Notes: generated by a model not told the origin, from the letters alone. DNA of 64,000 nt from Acerihabitans sp035013185 (GCF_035013185.1 NZ_JAYGJO010000005.1:198709-262708), one strand, 5' to 3'; shown: positions 17,026-27,194, counted from the stretch's first letter. A program made the numbers and translations.

Positions 17026-18576
17026 TTATGCCAGTTTGAATATCGACACCACTTGCTGCAGTTTCTGCGCCTGATCGTTTAATGACGATGAGGCGGCTGC
17101 GCTTTGCTCAACCAGTGACGCATTCTGCTGAGTGACCTGATCCATTTGTGTCACGGCGATATTCACCTGATTAATGCCTTCACTCTGTTCAATTGAGGCA
17201 TTTGATATTTCCGTGATCAAATCCGACACATTAACGATAGAGGTCAGCATCTCCTGCATGGATTCACCGACCAGCGTCACACTATTGCTGCCCGTGGCGA
17301 TCCTCTCGGTCGACACGGTGATCAGCATTTTTATCTCTTTTGCCGCGCTGGCACTGCTTTTCGCCAGTTGACCCACTTCTGCGGCAACGACCGCAAATCC
17401 GCGCCCTTGCTCACCCGCTCGGGCGGCTTCAACGGCCGCATTAAGCGCTAGAATATTGGTCTGAAAAGCAATTTTTTCTATGGTGGAAATGATGTCACCC
17501 ATTTTATCCACCTGCTCATTGATCCCCTGCATACTGGAGACTGTGTTATCCACGGTTTGCTTGTTTTTCAACGACAGTGTGCGTGAACCGGTCGCCAGGT
17601 CGCGCGCCTGTCTGGCGTTTTCAGCATTGAGTTTCACCGTTGAGGTAAGCTGTTCCATGCTGGCTGCCGTTTCCTGTAGCGATGAGGCCTGTTCCTCGGT
17701 GCGGCGTGCTAAGTCACTGTTACCTTGTGATATCTCCTGAGAGGCCAGTTGCATCTGATCTGCCCCTAGGCGTACCTCACCGACAATTTCCGCCAGACGC
17801 TGTTGCATCTTTGCCATCGTCGAGAGCAGGCTATTAGTGTCACCGTCACGCAGTGTGATGTCGGTATGTAAATTCCCTTCGGCAATCTGCTCAATCACGT
17901 GTTTGGCATATTCCGGGTCGCCGCCCAGGCTTCGCTGTGTCGCGCGCATGGTGAGCAGCATAACCACTGAAACCGCCAGACCAACCAGCAGGATGACTAA
18001 GAAATAATTCAGCAGGTTTTTGTAGAACGCGGTCTGCACGTCATCCAGGAATACACCGGAACAGATATACCAGTTCCAGGTAGGATAGTGACTGACGTAG
18101 CTGACCTTATCGGCACTGAGGCCGGTATCTGGCAGGTGACTGGTATAATGGACAAAGCCGCCGCCAGCGTTACCTGCCTTTAAAAATTCCCGATAATAGA
18201 AGCTGCCATTGGAGTCGGTACGATCCTTAACGCTATGGTTTTCTAATTTGCTCAACGATGGATTACCGATCATGAGTAGCGTCAGATCCTGGTTAAAAAT
18301 GAACATATAACCATCTTTGCCATATTTCATTGCCTTGAGTTTCGCCAGCGCTTCTTCCTGCGCTTGTGCCTGGGGCATCAACCCGTTATTGGCTTTGATC
18401 GCATAGTCATCAACGATAGACTGGGCCGCCTCAACCATATTTTTAACACCACGTTGTCTGTCTTTAAGCATCATGTCCCGGCTTTCCAATACAGACCATA
18501 TGCCCAGTACCAATAAACCGACCAGTGCCATTGCCAGCGCGATGCGTAATCTACCCATAAAGCCGATGTTTCGCAT
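17026..18576 (-). CDS. methyl-accepting chemotaxis protein with single Cache domain
   Basis: 516 residues. A membrane helix at about 10-30, a periplasmic sCache_2-type domain (GYMFIFNQDLTLLMIGNPSL, then WNWYICSGVFLDDV before the second helix), a second helix at about 188-210, HAMP, then the cytoplasmic signalling hairpin with the invariant tip EKIAFQTNILALNAAVEAAR. It senses a small periplasmic ligand, probably an organic acid by Cache analogy, and signals through CheA/CheW. There is no C-terminal NWETF-type CheR-binding pentapeptide (it ends IFKLA). Monocistronic; no chemotaxis genes nearby. Confidence 0.93.
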   Translation of the reverse strand: MRNIGFMGRLRIALAMALVGLLVLGIWSVLESRDMMLKDRQRGVKNMVEAAQSIVDDYAIKANNGLMPQAQAQEEALAKLKAMKYGKDGYMFIFNQDLTLLMIGNPSLSKLENHSVKDRTDSNGSFYYREFLKAGNAGGGFVHYTSHLPDTGLSADKVSYVSHYPTWNWYICSGVFLDDVQTAFYKNLLNYFLVILLVGLAVSVVMLLTMRATQRSLGGDPEYAKHVIEQIAEGNLHTDITLRDGDTNSLLSTMAKMQQRLAEIVGEVRLGADQMQLASQEISQGNSDLARRTEEQASSLQETAASMEQLTSTVKLNAENARQARDLATGSRTLSLKNKQTVDNTVSSMQGINEQVDKMGDIISTIEKIAFQTNILALNAAVEAARAGEQGRGFAVVAAEVGQLAKSSASAAKEIKMLITVSTERIATGSNSVTLVGESMQEMLTSIVNVSDLITEISNASIEQSEGINQVNIAVTQMDQVTQQNASLVEQSAAASSSLNDQAQKLQQVVSIFKLA

Positions 18577-19224
18577 GCCAATCCTTTAAGTCCTTTCATT
18601 TTATCGTGGCGTTACTAACGGCACGATAAAGCAAAAGCTTAACAGCTAACTGCATCTAAATATTTCACCGCCTGCTGAGCGGACCTGTGCAGAACAGAGA
18701 TTTCCAGCGTTATTGCTGATTTGTGGGGGATATGACCATACACTGTCTAAAAAAGATCATCATGGGTGATGTTATTCGCCCATAAAGGGGCGTGTTATCA
18801 TGACAAAATCCTTACAAATCGTGAGCATATAGGGCGGGAATACTGGGCGTTGTAGACTATGGACTTTCACAGTTGACCCCATCTCCACATTATCCAGGTA
18901 CATTTCCACGACGCAATGATTAAACTTTGTGATAATTATGCCGTTAATATCGTGATATGACCCATTTCATCTAACCGTCATTAAATTTGAAACAGGTTGA
19001 TGGGTGGTTCGTCCGGCACTATTTAACCATTCAATGCGTTGCCTTTTATCAAGGTGCCTGTCTTGGCGTCCGACATATTATTACCGGCAATTCTGATGAT
19101 AACGTTCAGCCTTCTTGGCAAAAAGCGTGATATGGAATTATCGCGATTGAGTGAGCGTATCTGTTCATCAGCCCGATGATGCCGCCATCGCAGATTTGCT
19201 TTAAACAGGGGAGAGGATGTAAAC
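18577..19224. other. intergenic region, nothing coding seen
   Basis: 648 bases between the chemoreceptor and the unknown 300-residue gene. One small hairpin CGCCC-ATAAAG-GGGCG near 18777-18795. No frame has plausible codon use. A GAGAGGA ribosome site at the 3' end serves the next gene. Confidence 0.4.
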
Positions 19225-20127
19225 ATGGAAATTAACTCGGCTTCGACGGCCTATGTTCAGACGCAAAATCTGTCGAGCACCGCCCAAATATCAGTTCAAT
19301 CACAACCTTCACAGACGAATGATGTGCAGGACAAGCAGTTGTCGGCGGTAGACTCGGTGAACTTCAGTGGCAAAGGGCTTATGCTATCTCGTCTGTTTGG
19401 TGATACGAGTGCGAATCCTCCCGTTTTGACGCAACTGACAAGTACCACCATGGGCGTGTCCTCTGTTAACTTCCTCACCAATGATGATCGTGACATGCTG
19501 TCAGAATTGTATGCCCAGGCCCAACAGCAGGGTACAGACTTGCAGTATGTTGACGATCTGGCTCATGATCTGGGTGATTACCGTATGTTTGGCAATATGG
19601 AGGGGAATGTCAATAACGGAGGAATGTACGATATGAGCGGGCATGCGCAGACTCTCCGCTTTACCGATACAGACGCCACGACTGCCACAGGTATTCTGAC
19701 TGGGGACGGTATCGCGAATACAGCGGTAGACTCCGGATTTCTGCGCTATGAGTTGGATCCCGGTTTTTCGTTCGGGCATCGGGCAAATTTTGGATTTCTG
19801 CAAGAGGTAGTGAACAAATTTGGCCAGGGAGCTGTCGATGCCGGTCAGTCCTTTGATAATAAATTCTCCGCTTACGCAACCCAGGGAAACAACAATTTCA
19901 TCGTCGAAACGTCCAGCGAGGTAGTCCTGCCTACCGAAGAACCGGATTTTCGTTCAGTTGATGGTGTGTTCTCCATTACACAAAGCGGATCTAAAAATGG
20001 ATTTCAGATGCTTAATGGCAAGGTGATTCAACTTTTCGGTGCGAAGATCCCCCATTTTCTGAATGCTGAGCAACCTGACAAGATGAGTCTGTTGCTTACT
20101 GATGCTGCCTTGGTGAACAACCGATAA
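19225..20127 (+). CDS. unrecognised 300-residue protein
   Basis: A well-formed gene: ATG with a strong GAGAGGA site and normal codon use. The first 50 residues are Ser/Thr/Gln-rich and low in complexity (YVQTQNLSSTAQISVQSQPS), with no signal peptide, followed by DSVNFSGKGLMLSRLFG and a mixed alpha/beta body ending in KMSLLLTDAALVNNR. Such a polar, unstructured N-terminus without a signal peptide is seen in type III secreted or flagellum-associated proteins, but that is only a resemblance. Its 3' end overlaps the convergent AraC gene by 32 bases. I do not recognise the family. Confidence 0.7.
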   Translation: MEINSASTAYVQTQNLSSTAQISVQSQPSQTNDVQDKQLSAVDSVNFSGKGLMLSRLFGDTSANPPVLTQLTSTTMGVSSVNFLTNDDRDMLSELYAQAQQQGTDLQYVDDLAHDLGDYRMFGNMEGNVNNGGMYDMSGHAQTLRFTDTDATTATGILTGDGIANTAVDSGFLRYELDPGFSFGHRANFGFLQEVVNKFGQGAVDAGQSFDNKFSAYATQGNNNFIVETSSEVVLPTEEPDFRSVDGVFSITQSGSKNGFQMLNGKVIQLFGAKIPHFLNAEQPDKMSLLLTDAALVNNR

Positions 20128-20992
20128 CGCGTTTAAATGCTTTGCCGAAGGCGCTTTCAGACTCATAACCCAATGACGTCGCGATACGAGCAATAGAGTC
20201 ATTCGCGTTTTTTAGCCGGTCGCAGGCGAGCAACATTCGCCAATGCGTCAGATACTCAATCGGTGCCGCGCCAACCTTTGCTTTAAAGTGCTTCGCAAAC
20301 GATGAACGCGACATGCCTACCTTCATGGCAAGCTTGCGTAATGTCCAGTCATGCCCCGGGTCTTCATGCATACAGGCCAAAGCCATACTGAGCTGTTTAT
20401 CCGCAAGGGAAAAAAGCCAGCCAACACTGGTACTGGCGCTATCATTGACGTGCAACCGCAACGCCTGGATCAGCATCATGTAAGCCAATTGCTGCACGAT
20501 CAACGCGCTGCCAGGTTGTGGGAGACGTACTTCTTCGGCCATGCGTTCAAGCGACCAGCGCATGGTCGTTTTATCTGACTCATTCTGAATATGCACAATT
20601 GGCGGCAGCGGACCTAACAACATATCTGCGTGGTGACCGGTAAGCAAAAAATGACCGCCGACCAGAAAACAACCTTCTTCCCCGCCACCGGTGGTGGGGT
20701 TTGTCAGCGATCGTGCGGCGCGAAGTACCGCAAAATTGACCGGTTGTACCGTCAAATCAGTCGCCAGACTAAAAGGTGGACCCGGCGGTAACAGGTAACA
20801 ATCGCCGGCAGTCAGCAGTATCGGATCGGCCACGCCTTCTACCGATAACCAGCATTGTCCGGACACCACGGCATAACACTTGATGCCATCATGTTGCGGC
20901 CATTGGATCGCCAGCTCGCGATTTAGGGCAATACCGCCAGAGACATAGCTCCGGGGCTTAAGCAAAGACAACAACTCTGAGAGGGGATCCAT
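20096..20992 (-). CDS. AraC-family regulator with cupin sensor domain
   Basis: 298 residues from ATG 20992 (MDPLSELLSLLKPR, the normal start for this group); a frame extended to 21097 adds 35 residues that run into the divergent promoter. The N-terminal cupin_6-type domain (GIKCYAVVSGQCWLSVEG, LTAGDCYLLPPG) is followed by the double helix-turn-helix (LRKLAMKVGMSRSSFAKHF and IARIATSLGYESESAFGKAF). It is divergent from the SDR gene at 21118, a common AraC/oxidoreductase pairing in which the regulator induces the enzyme. Paralogous in layout to the AraC at 47156. Confidence 0.9.
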   Translation of the reverse strand: MDPLSELLSLLKPRSYVSGGIALNRELAIQWPQHDGIKCYAVVSGQCWLSVEGVADPILLTAGDCYLLPPGPPFSLATDLTVQPVNFAVLRAARSLTNPTTGGGEEGCFLVGGHFLLTGHHADMLLGPLPPIVHIQNESDKTTMRWSLERMAEEVRLPQPGSALIVQQLAYMMLIQALRLHVNDSASTSVGWLFSLADKQLSMALACMHEDPGHDWTLRKLAMKVGMSRSSFAKHFKAKVGAAPIEYLTHWRMLLACDRLKNANDSIARIATSLGYESESAFGKAFKRVIGCSPRQHQ

Positions 20993-21117
20993 AAAACCTC
21001 GGGACGATGAGACGATAAATAGCGACTTTACAGCATAGATCGTGCCGCCAGCAGAATCTACAGTAAGTATCACTGGACTGCGATTGCGGCCCTTCATCCA
21101 CGAAAAGGTGAATTATC

Positions 21118-22014
21118 ATGCGTATTTTTCTGACCGGTGCGACCGGTTTTATGGGTACAACCATCGCTCGTGAACTGATCACCGCGGGTCATCAGGTTCT
21201 TGGGCTAACACGAAGCGAGTTGGGTGCACATGCGCTTGCTGCCGCAGGCGTCGAGGCACATCACGGTGATATTGACGATCTTGATAGTCTGCGACGCGGT
21301 GCGAAGTTTGTTGACGGGGTGATCCATACCGCATTCAACCACGACTTTTCAACCTTCGTGGCGAACTGTGAAAGAGACCGACAGGCAATCGAAGCGATGG
21401 GGGCGGTACTGGAAGGATCCCAGCGTCCATTGATCATTACCTCCGCTGTAGGCATGGGTTCGATGGGGAACAACGCACTGGCGAGCGAAGATCATTTCAA
21501 TCCTGATCATCCGAACCCGCGTAAAGCGTCGGAGCTCGGGGGCCTTGCTGTCGCACAGCGTGGAGTCAACGTTTGCGTGATTCGCCTTTCGCAAGTTCAT
21601 GATACTGTGAAGCAGGGATTAATCAGCCCATTGATTGAGTTGGCGCAACACAAAGGTGTTTCCGCCTATGTCGGTGACGGTCAGAACCGTTGGTCAGCGG
21701 TGCATATCAGCGATGCGGCACGCCTTTATGTATTGGCCCTGGAGAAAAACAGTGCAGGCAGTCGGTACCACGCTGTCGCGCAAGAGGGTATCTCGATGCG
21801 AACCATCGCCGACACGATTGGCCGTATCCTCAACGTGCCGGTCATGCGCATTGAGGCCAAAGATGCGCCCGCTCACTTTGGTTGGATAAGCGCATTTGTC
21901 GATCATGACATGTCCGCATCCAGCGCATTAACGCAACAGCGGCTGGCATGGCACCCAACGGGGCCGGGGCTGATTGCCGATCTCGATCACATGCGCGTTC
22001 AGACAGCGCCGTAA
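21118..22014 (+). CDS. extended SDR (NAD-dependent epimerase/dehydratase-like) oxidoreductase
   Basis: 298 residues with the N-terminal nucleotide-binding motif TGATGFMG and a typical atypical/extended SDR layout (HHGDIDDLDSLRRG, SAVGMGSMG, then a C-terminal substrate part with WSAVHISDAARLYVLALE). AAGGTG lies seven bases before the ATG. It is probably cytoplasmic and NAD(P)-dependent, acting on a small carbonyl or sugar-like compound; the exact reaction cannot be read. The divergent AraC-type regulator at 20992 is the likely controller. Confidence 0.88.
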   Translation: MRIFLTGATGFMGTTIARELITAGHQVLGLTRSELGAHALAAAGVEAHHGDIDDLDSLRRGAKFVDGVIHTAFNHDFSTFVANCERDRQAIEAMGAVLEGSQRPLIITSAVGMGSMGNNALASEDHFNPDHPNPRKASELGGLAVAQRGVNVCVIRLSQVHDTVKQGLISPLIELAQHKGVSAYVGDGQNRWSAVHISDAARLYVLALEKNSAGSRYHAVAQEGISMRTIADTIGRILNVPVMRIEAKDAPAHFGWISAFVDHDMSASSALTQQRLAWHPTGPGLIADLDHMRVQTAP

Positions 22015-22189
22015 TGCCGGGGCACGCTTTCTGCGGTCTGATTGTTTTCAACATTATCAGGCGTTATACTCATGGCTGGCGTTATCTACGCCTCCATCCG
22101 CGGAAAGGGCTGCGCCCAAGATCATGCTCTTAACTCGTATTTTACGACTCCATACCTGAATGCGGACAAGGTCATGATAAGGAGCTCGT

Positions 22190-23428
22190 ATGTCTGCATC
22201 ACCTATCGGTAATGGCCGCATTAATCTTGAGCAACAGCGCAAACGCGCTCGGGAGCTTCTTCGGCGCTTAAAAAATGGCGCAGAGCCAGCAAAACTCGCC
22301 TTTCTCCATAGTCTCAACGCATCGTCTTCGGTGAAACTTTCCGATGCTCAATGGCTGATAGCTAAAGATCTGGGGTTTAGCAGTTGGCCAAAATTAAAAG
22401 CGCATATTGACGCTATTGATTTTATTGCACGAAATCCCCGTTTTGCGGCAGACGATGAAGTCAATACCGTTCACTGGCGATGTGGTAATGACATCGAACA
22501 CAGTCTACGTCTCGCTGGTTTTAAAGGGATCTTTCACACGCTGACCGATCCGTTATGCATGGGGCCGGTTCAGGGTCTTGCTCATGCAACATACCGTACA
22601 CAAAGAATCGAGTTTATCAGGCACGCTTTTGGTATGGATCTGGGTGAGGTCACGCGACGTTTTGACCAAGAGTATGAACATCTGGCAAAAGTAGCGGAAC
22701 TTGCGCACGGTGTGCTGTGGTGCGAGGCTGACGCCTATGACCAGCTGTTTCTGATCCGGGTTTTGGCAAGCCTTGAGCATTTACCACAAAAACTGGAATT
22801 GATAGAAATAGGCCAGATACCTGGTGTGGCGCGTTTTATCGGGATTGGCCAGCTTTCACCCGACGTACTGGCGTGGTTGTGGCCACAGCGCAGGTTAATC
22901 GGCAGGGAGGCGCACCAACTTGCAAGGCAGGCGTGGTCGGCATATTGTTGCGGATCGCCCCTTCAGATGGCGGAGCTTGCTCATCAGGCCCACGCGTGTT
23001 TGCCTTTTCTTGCGCCGGCGCTGCGACGACAATTGCAGGAATTACCCCATATAAAAAATGGCTTATCGTTAACCGAGCGCCTGTCCTTGCAGTATATCAA
23101 TGAAGCCGGTCCGGTAGCATTCGCCAGCGTATATGCAGAACTCATGGAGCGGCGAGAGCCATTGCCTTATTTAGGTGACATCATGTTTTATGCTGTTATT
23201 AAGCCACTGATTGATGCTGATGAACCACTGGTTGCGGAATCGGACCCAAATATTGAATGGCCCAGGCGCCTATTAACGTTGACCCGGTTGGGCCTTGAAG
23301 TAATACAGGATCGGGCATACTGGCCGGATTATGCATCACAGAAGAAATGGATCGGCGGGGTCTGTATTTCACCCCGCCAGCCTCATTGGGCAATCGGTGA
23401 TGATTTACACCCTGTCTGGCGGGAATAA
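22190..23428 (+). CDS. DUF1835-type conserved protein
   Basis: 412 residues, strong AAGGAG ribosome site. An N-terminal helical segment of about 75 residues (RKRARELLRRLKNG, then DAQWLIAKDLGFSSWPKLKAHI) precedes a domain that reads like DUF1835 (HWRCGNDIEHSLRLAGFKG, then DPLCMGPV), with a C-terminal DUF3658-like part (PLQMAELAHQAHA and following). The biochemical role of this family is not established. It stands alone, co-directional with the SDR gene upstream but separated by 175 bases. Fairly sure of the family, no function claimed. Confidence 0.7.
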   Translation: MSASPIGNGRINLEQQRKRARELLRRLKNGAEPAKLAFLHSLNASSSVKLSDAQWLIAKDLGFSSWPKLKAHIDAIDFIARNPRFAADDEVNTVHWRCGNDIEHSLRLAGFKGIFHTLTDPLCMGPVQGLAHATYRTQRIEFIRHAFGMDLGEVTRRFDQEYEHLAKVAELAHGVLWCEADAYDQLFLIRVLASLEHLPQKLELIEIGQIPGVARFIGIGQLSPDVLAWLWPQRRLIGREAHQLARQAWSAYCCGSPLQMAELAHQAHACLPFLAPALRRQLQELPHIKNGLSLTERLSLQYINEAGPVAFASVYAELMERREPLPYLGDIMFYAVIKPLIDADEPLVAESDPNIEWPRRLLTLTRLGLEVIQDRAYWPDYASQKKWIGGVCISPRQPHWAIGDDLHPVWRE

Positions 23429-23684
23429 TGTTCTACTTGATGCTGAAAATATTTCAATTGTGCAGTGGTTAATTTTTCACTAGCATCCGTTCTTTGGAAG
23501 AAAGAAAATGTGGTCTTATTGAATAAATCGAAATGCAGTCTTTTTGATGGGTGCGGGTGAAGCATGGTCATCTGTAATGGAATGATTTTTCGTTAACCTA
23601 AGCTAAGTCATTAAACGATTTTCTAATCAAACCCTGATTATTCAACAACGCCATATACCCTTAACTCTTTACAAAGAAAGAGTA

Positions 23685-24329
23685 TTATATTGGTTGGTCC
23701 GGTCGTGTCGACCCACGAAGGTAGGTGCAGAACATTATTATTAGCTGTTCTTGCAACTGACTATTCAGAAGTTCCGGACTGTTCCGGTTAAAAAAAGTTC
23801 GTACCGTACCAAAAAGTACATTCATCAGCGTCACGTTGAGCGAAGAAAGATTATGGAATTTAGCATCCGACGCCGTAGCAAACATCGTTTCACTGGCCAC
23901 CTCAATACGCCGACACATGATTTCCACAATCTTACTCACATCGATATCTGCAGCTGCGCGATAAAGTGCGCAAGTTAGGTCGTATCGTTCTGTTTTTATT
24001 TTGATGTATTCACTAATGATGCCCTCAGCCATGCTGGCATAAGGCGCGCCATGTAACGTAAGGCATAGTTCTTCAATCCGCTCGGCGAGTCGATCTAAAT
24101 AGCGGTCGTTTAATGCAAAGAACAGCGCCTGCTTGTTAGGAAAATATTGGTAGAGTGAACCCACCGATACGCCCGCCCGCTCGGCGACGAGTGTGGTCGT
24201 CACTTGTGACGTTCCTGTGCAGAGTAAAACCTGAATCGTGGCTTCAAGAATAACGTCGACGGTGGCTGATGATCGCCTCTGACGCGGCGTTCTGCGCGGA
24301 TTCTGGTTGGGTATAGAGACAAGAGTCAT
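23685..24329 (-). CDS. TetR/AcrR-family regulator, divergent from an SDR gene
   Basis: 214 residues from ATG 24329 (MTLVSIPNQNPRR); four more residues are possible from 24341. The helix-turn-helix is standard: TSQVTTTLVAERAGVSVGSLYQYFPNKQALFFAL. The C-terminal half is a TetR ligand domain. It diverges from the SDR at 24407 with about 77 bases between, the usual arrangement for a repressor controlling a neighbouring oxidoreductase. It is not closely related to the two TetR genes at 12537 and 14735. Confidence 0.9.
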   Translation of the reverse strand: MTLVSIPNQNPRRTPRQRRSSATVDVILEATIQVLLCTGTSQVTTTLVAERAGVSVGSLYQYFPNKQALFFALNDRYLDRLAERIEELCLTLHGAPYASMAEGIISEYIKIKTERYDLTCALYRAAADIDVSKIVEIMCRRIEVASETMFATASDAKFHNLSSLNVTLMNVLFGTVRTFFNRNSPELLNSQLQEQLIIMFCTYLRGSTRPDQPI

Positions 24330-24406
24330 ACGCGAATTCATTTGGTGAAGGATTATCCATATTATTAATCAAACCACATTCACCGATGAAGCCCAAGGAG
24401 TTTATG

Positions 24407-25132
24407 ATGACTGTTTCAATTGCGCTGGTTACAGGCAGCAACAAAGGTATCGGTTATGAAATCGCTAAGCAGCTGGCACAGGCTGGGACGAGGGTATTGC
24501 TTGGCGCTCGTGATGCCGTGCGCGGTAAAGTAGCGGCAGACGCATTGAGTAATGAAGGACTGGATGTTTCATTTATTCAGATTGATGTTTGCGACGAAGA
24601 TAATATCGCTGCGGCGGTGCAATTTATCGAAAACGCACATGGCCGCCTGGATATTCTTGTCAATAACGCTGGCATTGCAGATGACCGCGATGGCGTGCCG
24701 GGAAGCACCTCGCTGGATGCGGTACGTCGTGAACTGGAAACCAATTTTATCGGTCCCCTCGCGGTAATTCAGGCGATGCTGCCCTTGTTAAGACAGTCCT
24801 CAGCTGGACGGATTGTAAACATCTCCAGCAGTCTGGGTTCACTCACGCTGAATAACGATCCTGAATGGCCGTTTTATAATGTGAAACTCATCGGCTATAA
24901 CGCGTCGAAAGCGGCACTTAACATGCTGACCATTCAGCTCAACGCAGAACTAAAAGACACGGCAATAACCGCTGTATCCGTCTGCCCCGGATTGGTTAAT
25001 ACCGATTTAAGCGGACATCAAGGCGACCGATATCCTTCTCAAGCCGCTGCTTTTCCGGTCCGTATCGCTTTGCAAACGGCGTCCGACAACCTGACGGTTT
25101 TTCAAAATGAGGCTGGGGTCCTGCCCTTGTAA
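24407..25132 (+). CDS. classical SDR oxidoreductase (carbonyl reductase-like)
   Basis: 241 residues from the second of two adjacent ATGs (24407), six bases after AAGGAG. The cofactor motif TGSNKGIG is at residues 9-16, NNAG follows, and the catalytic Ser plus Tyr164-x3-Lys168 (YNASK) are intact. The long insertion before the Tyr (NDPEWPFYNVKLIGYNASK) resembles the plant and animal carbonyl-reductase-like SDR group. NADPH-dependent reduction of a small carbonyl is the likely activity. Divergent TetR regulator upstream; a hairpin terminator follows. Confidence 0.9.
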   Translation: MTVSIALVTGSNKGIGYEIAKQLAQAGTRVLLGARDAVRGKVAADALSNEGLDVSFIQIDVCDEDNIAAAVQFIENAHGRLDILVNNAGIADDRDGVPGSTSLDAVRRELETNFIGPLAVIQAMLPLLRQSSAGRIVNISSSLGSLTLNNDPEWPFYNVKLIGYNASKAALNMLTIQLNAELKDTAITAVSVCPGLVNTDLSGHQGDRYPSQAAAFPVRIALQTASDNLTVFQNEAGVLPL

Positions 25133-25140
25133 CATGATAC

Positions 25141-25169
25141 GACAAGGCGGGTGGCTAATCCGTCTTGTC
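25141..25169 (+). terminator. hairpin after the SDR gene
   Basis: GACAAGGCGG and CCGTCTTGTC pair 9 of 10 around a nine-base loop, nine bases after the SDR stop codon. The stem is G+C-rich but lacks a clear T-run, so it is a probable rather than certain terminator. Confidence 0.5.
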
Positions 25170-25185
25170 CAGACTCCGGCTGGTG

Positions 25186-25485
25186 GGTTCTGTCGCATTA
25201 GTGGCACAGGTCAGCAAAAGTTGCATTGTCTGTTTTTCAGGTAGCCAGCAGGTAAAACGGTTCTGCCGGGTACAGTCCGTCCCCGTCCGGATGCTGATAT
25301 TGCCCCTTGCGTATCATGTGGATCCGCTCAATGTCCGCCAATATCGTCTGCGTCCGCTGAAACGATTTGAATCCCAGCACTTGCCTTATCCTGCGTTTGA
25401 TATTCCGGTGGTTCTGCTCCACAAGGTTATTCAGGTACTTATTCTGTCTGACTGTGATATTTCCACTGGCCCCTGATTCTGATAT
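25186..25485 (-). mobile_element. IS6-family 3' remnant
   Basis: The minus strand encodes the C-terminal part of an IS6-family transposase: VRQNKYLNNLVEQNHRNIKRR, then LGFKSFQRTQTILADIERIHMIRKGQ. The sequence GGTTCTGTCGCA at 25186 resembles the terminal repeat of such elements. The N-terminal DDE part and the other end are missing, so the element is dead. Confidence 0.85.
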
Positions 25486-25530
25486 ACGTTTCGCCCATTA
25501 GCCACATTCACTCGGCGCAGATCCTACCCT

Positions 25531-26991
25531 TTATTCATCCTCCTTAACGACTCGATTCCGCCCTTGCTGCTTGGCTCGATATAACGCAATATCCGCCCGA
25601 TTGACTAAGGATTTTAATCCTTCTTTGCCTTGGAGTTCCGCCACACCGCAGCTTATGGTGACCGGTATGGTTTTGCTTCCCGAGATCAACGGCGACTGTT
25701 CAATCAATTTGGACAGGGTTTGCATGCGCGCCTGGGCCTGCTCGTTGTTGCACCCCGGCATCAAAATCACAAATTCATCTCCGCCCCAGCGGCATAGTCC
25801 GTCAGAGTATCGCAGGGATGTTTGTATCAACCGGGCAACGTGCTGAATGGCCAGATCGCCAATACTATGGCCAAGAAAATCGTTAATAGGTTTGAAATGA
25901 TCGATATCGATTATTGCCAGGGTAGCCGATTTGCCTTGGTGCAACGCGTTCGAGCGCAGGCGAAGGAACTGGAGTTCAAATGCCTGGCGGTTCATGATGC
26001 CGGTGAGATTATCCGTGGTCGCCATTTGCTCCAGCCGGCGATGATACTTGCCGATCGTCAGCCACAGTAAAAATAAAAATAATATGCTGACCACCACCCC
26101 GATGCCCAGGTTTTTCAGCAGGGTGATGAACAGCACCCGTTCCTGGGGATGATGATTTTGTTCCACCATCAAATACCAATCGAACTCCGGTAACAAACGG
26201 GTATTGAGTAGCACTTCACGGTCATGTGCCCAATATTGATAGCGTCCACCGGGAACGGTGAGGATGGCGGTGGTTAAGGGACCTAGTCCGGGTTGTTGCC
26301 GTATATTCGCCGCGCGTTGGAAGGATTGTCCATGCAGAACCACCTGTCCGCTTTTATCCACAAAATAGATAGTCCGGTTATAGCGCCGTTCATATTTTTC
26401 AATCAGTAACTTAACCTTTTCAACTGAAATACCGATACCGGTAACGCCGATAAAGTTTCCCTGATAGTCGTGAACCTTATGGTTAACGAATACATCTAGA
26501 TGGGTGTGATCTTCTGGATCCAGGCGAACATCGATTAAATAGGATTGGTCCGCTGGCAGACTTTTAACCTGGTAGAACCAACGATCCTGCTGGGTATTCT
26601 TGGATACCGTCTCAAGTATCCGTTTAGGGTCATAGTACTGGCCGGTTTTATCGGAGACGAAAAATGAAAAGATAGTACCAAAACGATTGTCTATCTCATT
26701 GAGATAACGGATCATCGCATTCGGATCCTTTTCGTGATCCAACACCCAATCGCGCACGAAGGTATCGTGGGCCATCAGCGATGATATAAAGATGGGTTTC
26801 AACAGGTCTTGCTGAATTTCTGAATAAACATTATCACTGGTGAGGGGCAGGGTGTTCTCTTCGATTTCTTTGTTAAGGGATTGCCGCGCCACTTCGTAAC
26901 TGCTCCAACTGATCAGCAGAAAAGTACTAATTAACATTATGGTAAATAAAACAAGGGTCCGTATCTTCGTCAACCAGTGAGGGCTGTTCAT
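25531..26991 (-). CDS. membrane diguanylate cyclase with Cache sensor and GGDEF domain
   Basis: 486 residues from ATG 26991 (GAGG six bases before); the frame is open further to 27075. A membrane helix at about 10-32, a periplasmic dCache_1-type sensor, a second helix at about 300-322, then a GGDEF domain. The active site RWGGDEF (near residue 403) is intact, and the inhibitory RxxD site (RYSD, five residues before GGDEF) is also present, so product inhibition by c-di-GMP is expected. It converts two GTP to c-di-GMP in response to an external ligand. No EAL domain. Confidence 0.93.
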   Translation of the reverse strand: MNSPHWLTKIRTLVLFTIMLISTFLLISWSSYEVARQSLNKEIEENTLPLTSDNVYSEIQQDLLKPIFISSLMAHDTFVRDWVLDHEKDPNAMIRYLNEIDNRFGTIFSFFVSDKTGQYYDPKRILETVSKNTQQDRWFYQVKSLPADQSYLIDVRLDPEDHTHLDVFVNHKVHDYQGNFIGVTGIGISVEKVKLLIEKYERRYNRTIYFVDKSGQVVLHGQSFQRAANIRQQPGLGPLTTAILTVPGGRYQYWAHDREVLLNTRLLPEFDWYLMVEQNHHPQERVLFITLLKNLGIGVVVSILFLFLLWLTIGKYHRRLEQMATTDNLTGIMNRQAFELQFLRLRSNALHQGKSATLAIIDIDHFKPINDFLGHSIGDLAIQHVARLIQTSLRYSDGLCRWGGDEFVILMPGCNNEQAQARMQTLSKLIEQSPLISGSKTIPVTISCGVAELQGKEGLKSLVNRADIALYRAKQQGRNRVVKEDE

Positions 26992-27194
26992 ACAGTTCCT
27001 CTGAAATGTTGTGTCGTGGTGAAAAAGGTGAATGCGTTCTAGCATAGCGGATACCGGCAAAACAATCCTGCGCAATCCCGCGATATGATGTCATGCTCGC
27101 CCGTTTTTTTATCACCAGGCCGGTATTTTTTACGCGGATTATTGCGGGCTATTACAGAATTTTGGGGGTGCTGGCACAAAAACTGAATAAGAAA

